In this document: in pieces, positions 14,292 to 14,944 of the stretch
Position numbering within the stretch: the stretch's first letter is position 1
Layout of the letters: each line of letters opens with the position of its first letter
From: Chloroflexota bacterium
Lineage (GTDB): Bacteria > Chloroflexota > Anaerolineae > UBA3071
Length of the DNA stretch: 14,944 nt
Assembly: GCA_014383605.1 (NCBI GenBank)
Contig: JACNHM010000270.1
Coordinates: forward strand, 1-14,944
Direction of reading: 5' to 3'
The notes under the pieces: model-generated
What the model saw: only the letters and a program-made list of their open reading frames with translations
Databases searched by the model: none
What the model was told of the DNA's origin: nothing
Translations under genes and position numbers: made by a program

Positions 14292-14944
14292 ATGGAATCT
14301 CATTCAGCACGCAGGGGCTTGATCTACCTGCTTCTGTTGATAGCATTAGGGGCCTTTCTGTTTTCGTCATTTTTCCGTTCTCAAGAGGATACGCCTATCA
14401 TCCCCCTCGATCAAGTGGTCGCCGGCATCAACAGTGACAAAGTCGAGCGCATCACCGTCAGAGGGGATGAGTTGTACATCGAGCGGACCGATGGCAGTGC
14501 GGTTCTCTCGCGCAAAGAACCGAATGCGACTGTCCTGGAAACGTTGCTCCATCTCGGCGTGTCACAAGAGGCATTGGGTGGCGTGGAGATTGAGTTCGCT
14601 TTGCCCAGCCGCTGGGAAAGCTGGGGGCCCATCCTGGCCACCTTCCTGCCCCTGGTTTTCGTGGCCGTGTTTTTCATCTTCTTGTTGCGCCAGGCCCAGG
14701 GAGCTGGGAATCAGGCACTCTCCTTCGGCAGGAGCCGGGCGCGCATGTTCACCGGCGACAGGCCCACAGTGACCTTCGAGGACGTCGCCGGCGTGGAAGA
14801 AGCCAAAGAAGGACTGCAAGAAGTCGTCGAGTTCCTCAAAGAACCCCAGAAGTTCGCCGCCCTCGGCGCACGCATCCCCAAAGGCGTCATCCTCGTCGGC
14901 GCTCCCGGCACCGGCAAAACCCTCATGGCCAAAGCCGTCTCCGG
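14292..14944 (+). CDS. ftsH: ATP-dependent zinc metalloprotease FtsH (5' part, cut by window end)
   Basis: The first 217 codons of a membrane-bound AAA+ protease that extracts and degrades misfolded membrane proteins and some soluble regulators. Residues 9-28 form the first membrane helix, 30-108 the extracytoplasmic FtsH domain, and 112-133 the second helix. The AAA module then opens with the typical FtsH stretch [23 protein letters not shown] and reaches Walker A as GAPGTGKT (203-210), where GPPGTGKT is usual. The Walker B motif and the HEXXH zinc site would lie beyond the window edge. ATG at 14292 has GAGG at 14278-14281, 10 bases upstream, a slightly long spacing. It diverges from the sugar-uptake operon and is probably not functionally linked to it. 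Confidence 0.93.
   Translation, partial: MESHSARRGLIYLLLLIALGAFLFSSFFRSQEDTPIIPLDQVVAGINSDKVERITVRGDELYIERTDGSAVLSRKEPNATVLETLLHLGVSQEALGGVEIEFALPSRWESWGPILATFLPLVFVAVFFIFLLRQAQGAGNQALSFGRSRARMFTGDRPTVTFEDVAGVEEAKEGLQEVVEFLKEPQKFAALGARIPKGVILVGAPGTGKTLMAKAVS

Overview
The window looks like a piece of chromosome from a GC-rich, free-living bacterium, most likely a member of the Chloroflexota (Anaerolineae or Caldilineae type). This is an inference. It rests on the long secreted SdrD/DUF11 repeat protein with 'LGDLVWWDVNGNGQQ' modules, the lipoproteins whose lipobox is followed by a Pro/Thr-rich tether, the GH57 enzyme, and the general codon use. No rRNA or other phylogenetic marker is complete here.

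Layout. Five genes lie on the minus strand and one partial gene on the plus strand. Read in the direction of transcription, the minus-strand block starts from a regulatory gap at about 14.1 kb. It contains (1) a carbohydrate ABC-transporter binding lipoprotein with two complete binding domains in one chain (11214-13640), (2) a MalF-type permease (9865-10920), (3) a MalG-type permease overlapping it by 8 bases (8970-9872), and (4) a secreted GH57 amylopullulanase-like lipoprotein (5713-8886). A fifth gene (113-5458), behind its own extended -10 promoter, encodes a 1781-residue secreted surface protein built of DUF11 and SdrD B-like repeats, and ends at a 14-bp perfect hairpin. On the plus strand, the 5' part of ftsH (14292 to the window end) diverges from the block.

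How the genes fit together. The likely scheme is that the lipid-anchored GH57 enzyme trims starch, glycogen or pullulan-like alpha-glucans at the cell surface, the double binding protein captures the oligosaccharides, and the two permeases import them. No ATPase and no regulator gene are present, so the ATPase would have to be encoded elsewhere. Two intergenic hairpin regions, between the binding protein and the permeases and between the permeases and the enzyme, probably set the relative amounts of the products.

The most notable points are the in-frame tandem duplication of the binding domain, which includes a 138-bp stretch with no differences between copies, and the 651-bp divergent regulatory region. 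That region holds two good minus-strand promoters, a palindrome placed between them, a long leader with two hairpins, and a possible 25-codon leader peptide. I found no CRISPR array, tRNA, rRNA, insertion sequence or phage gene.
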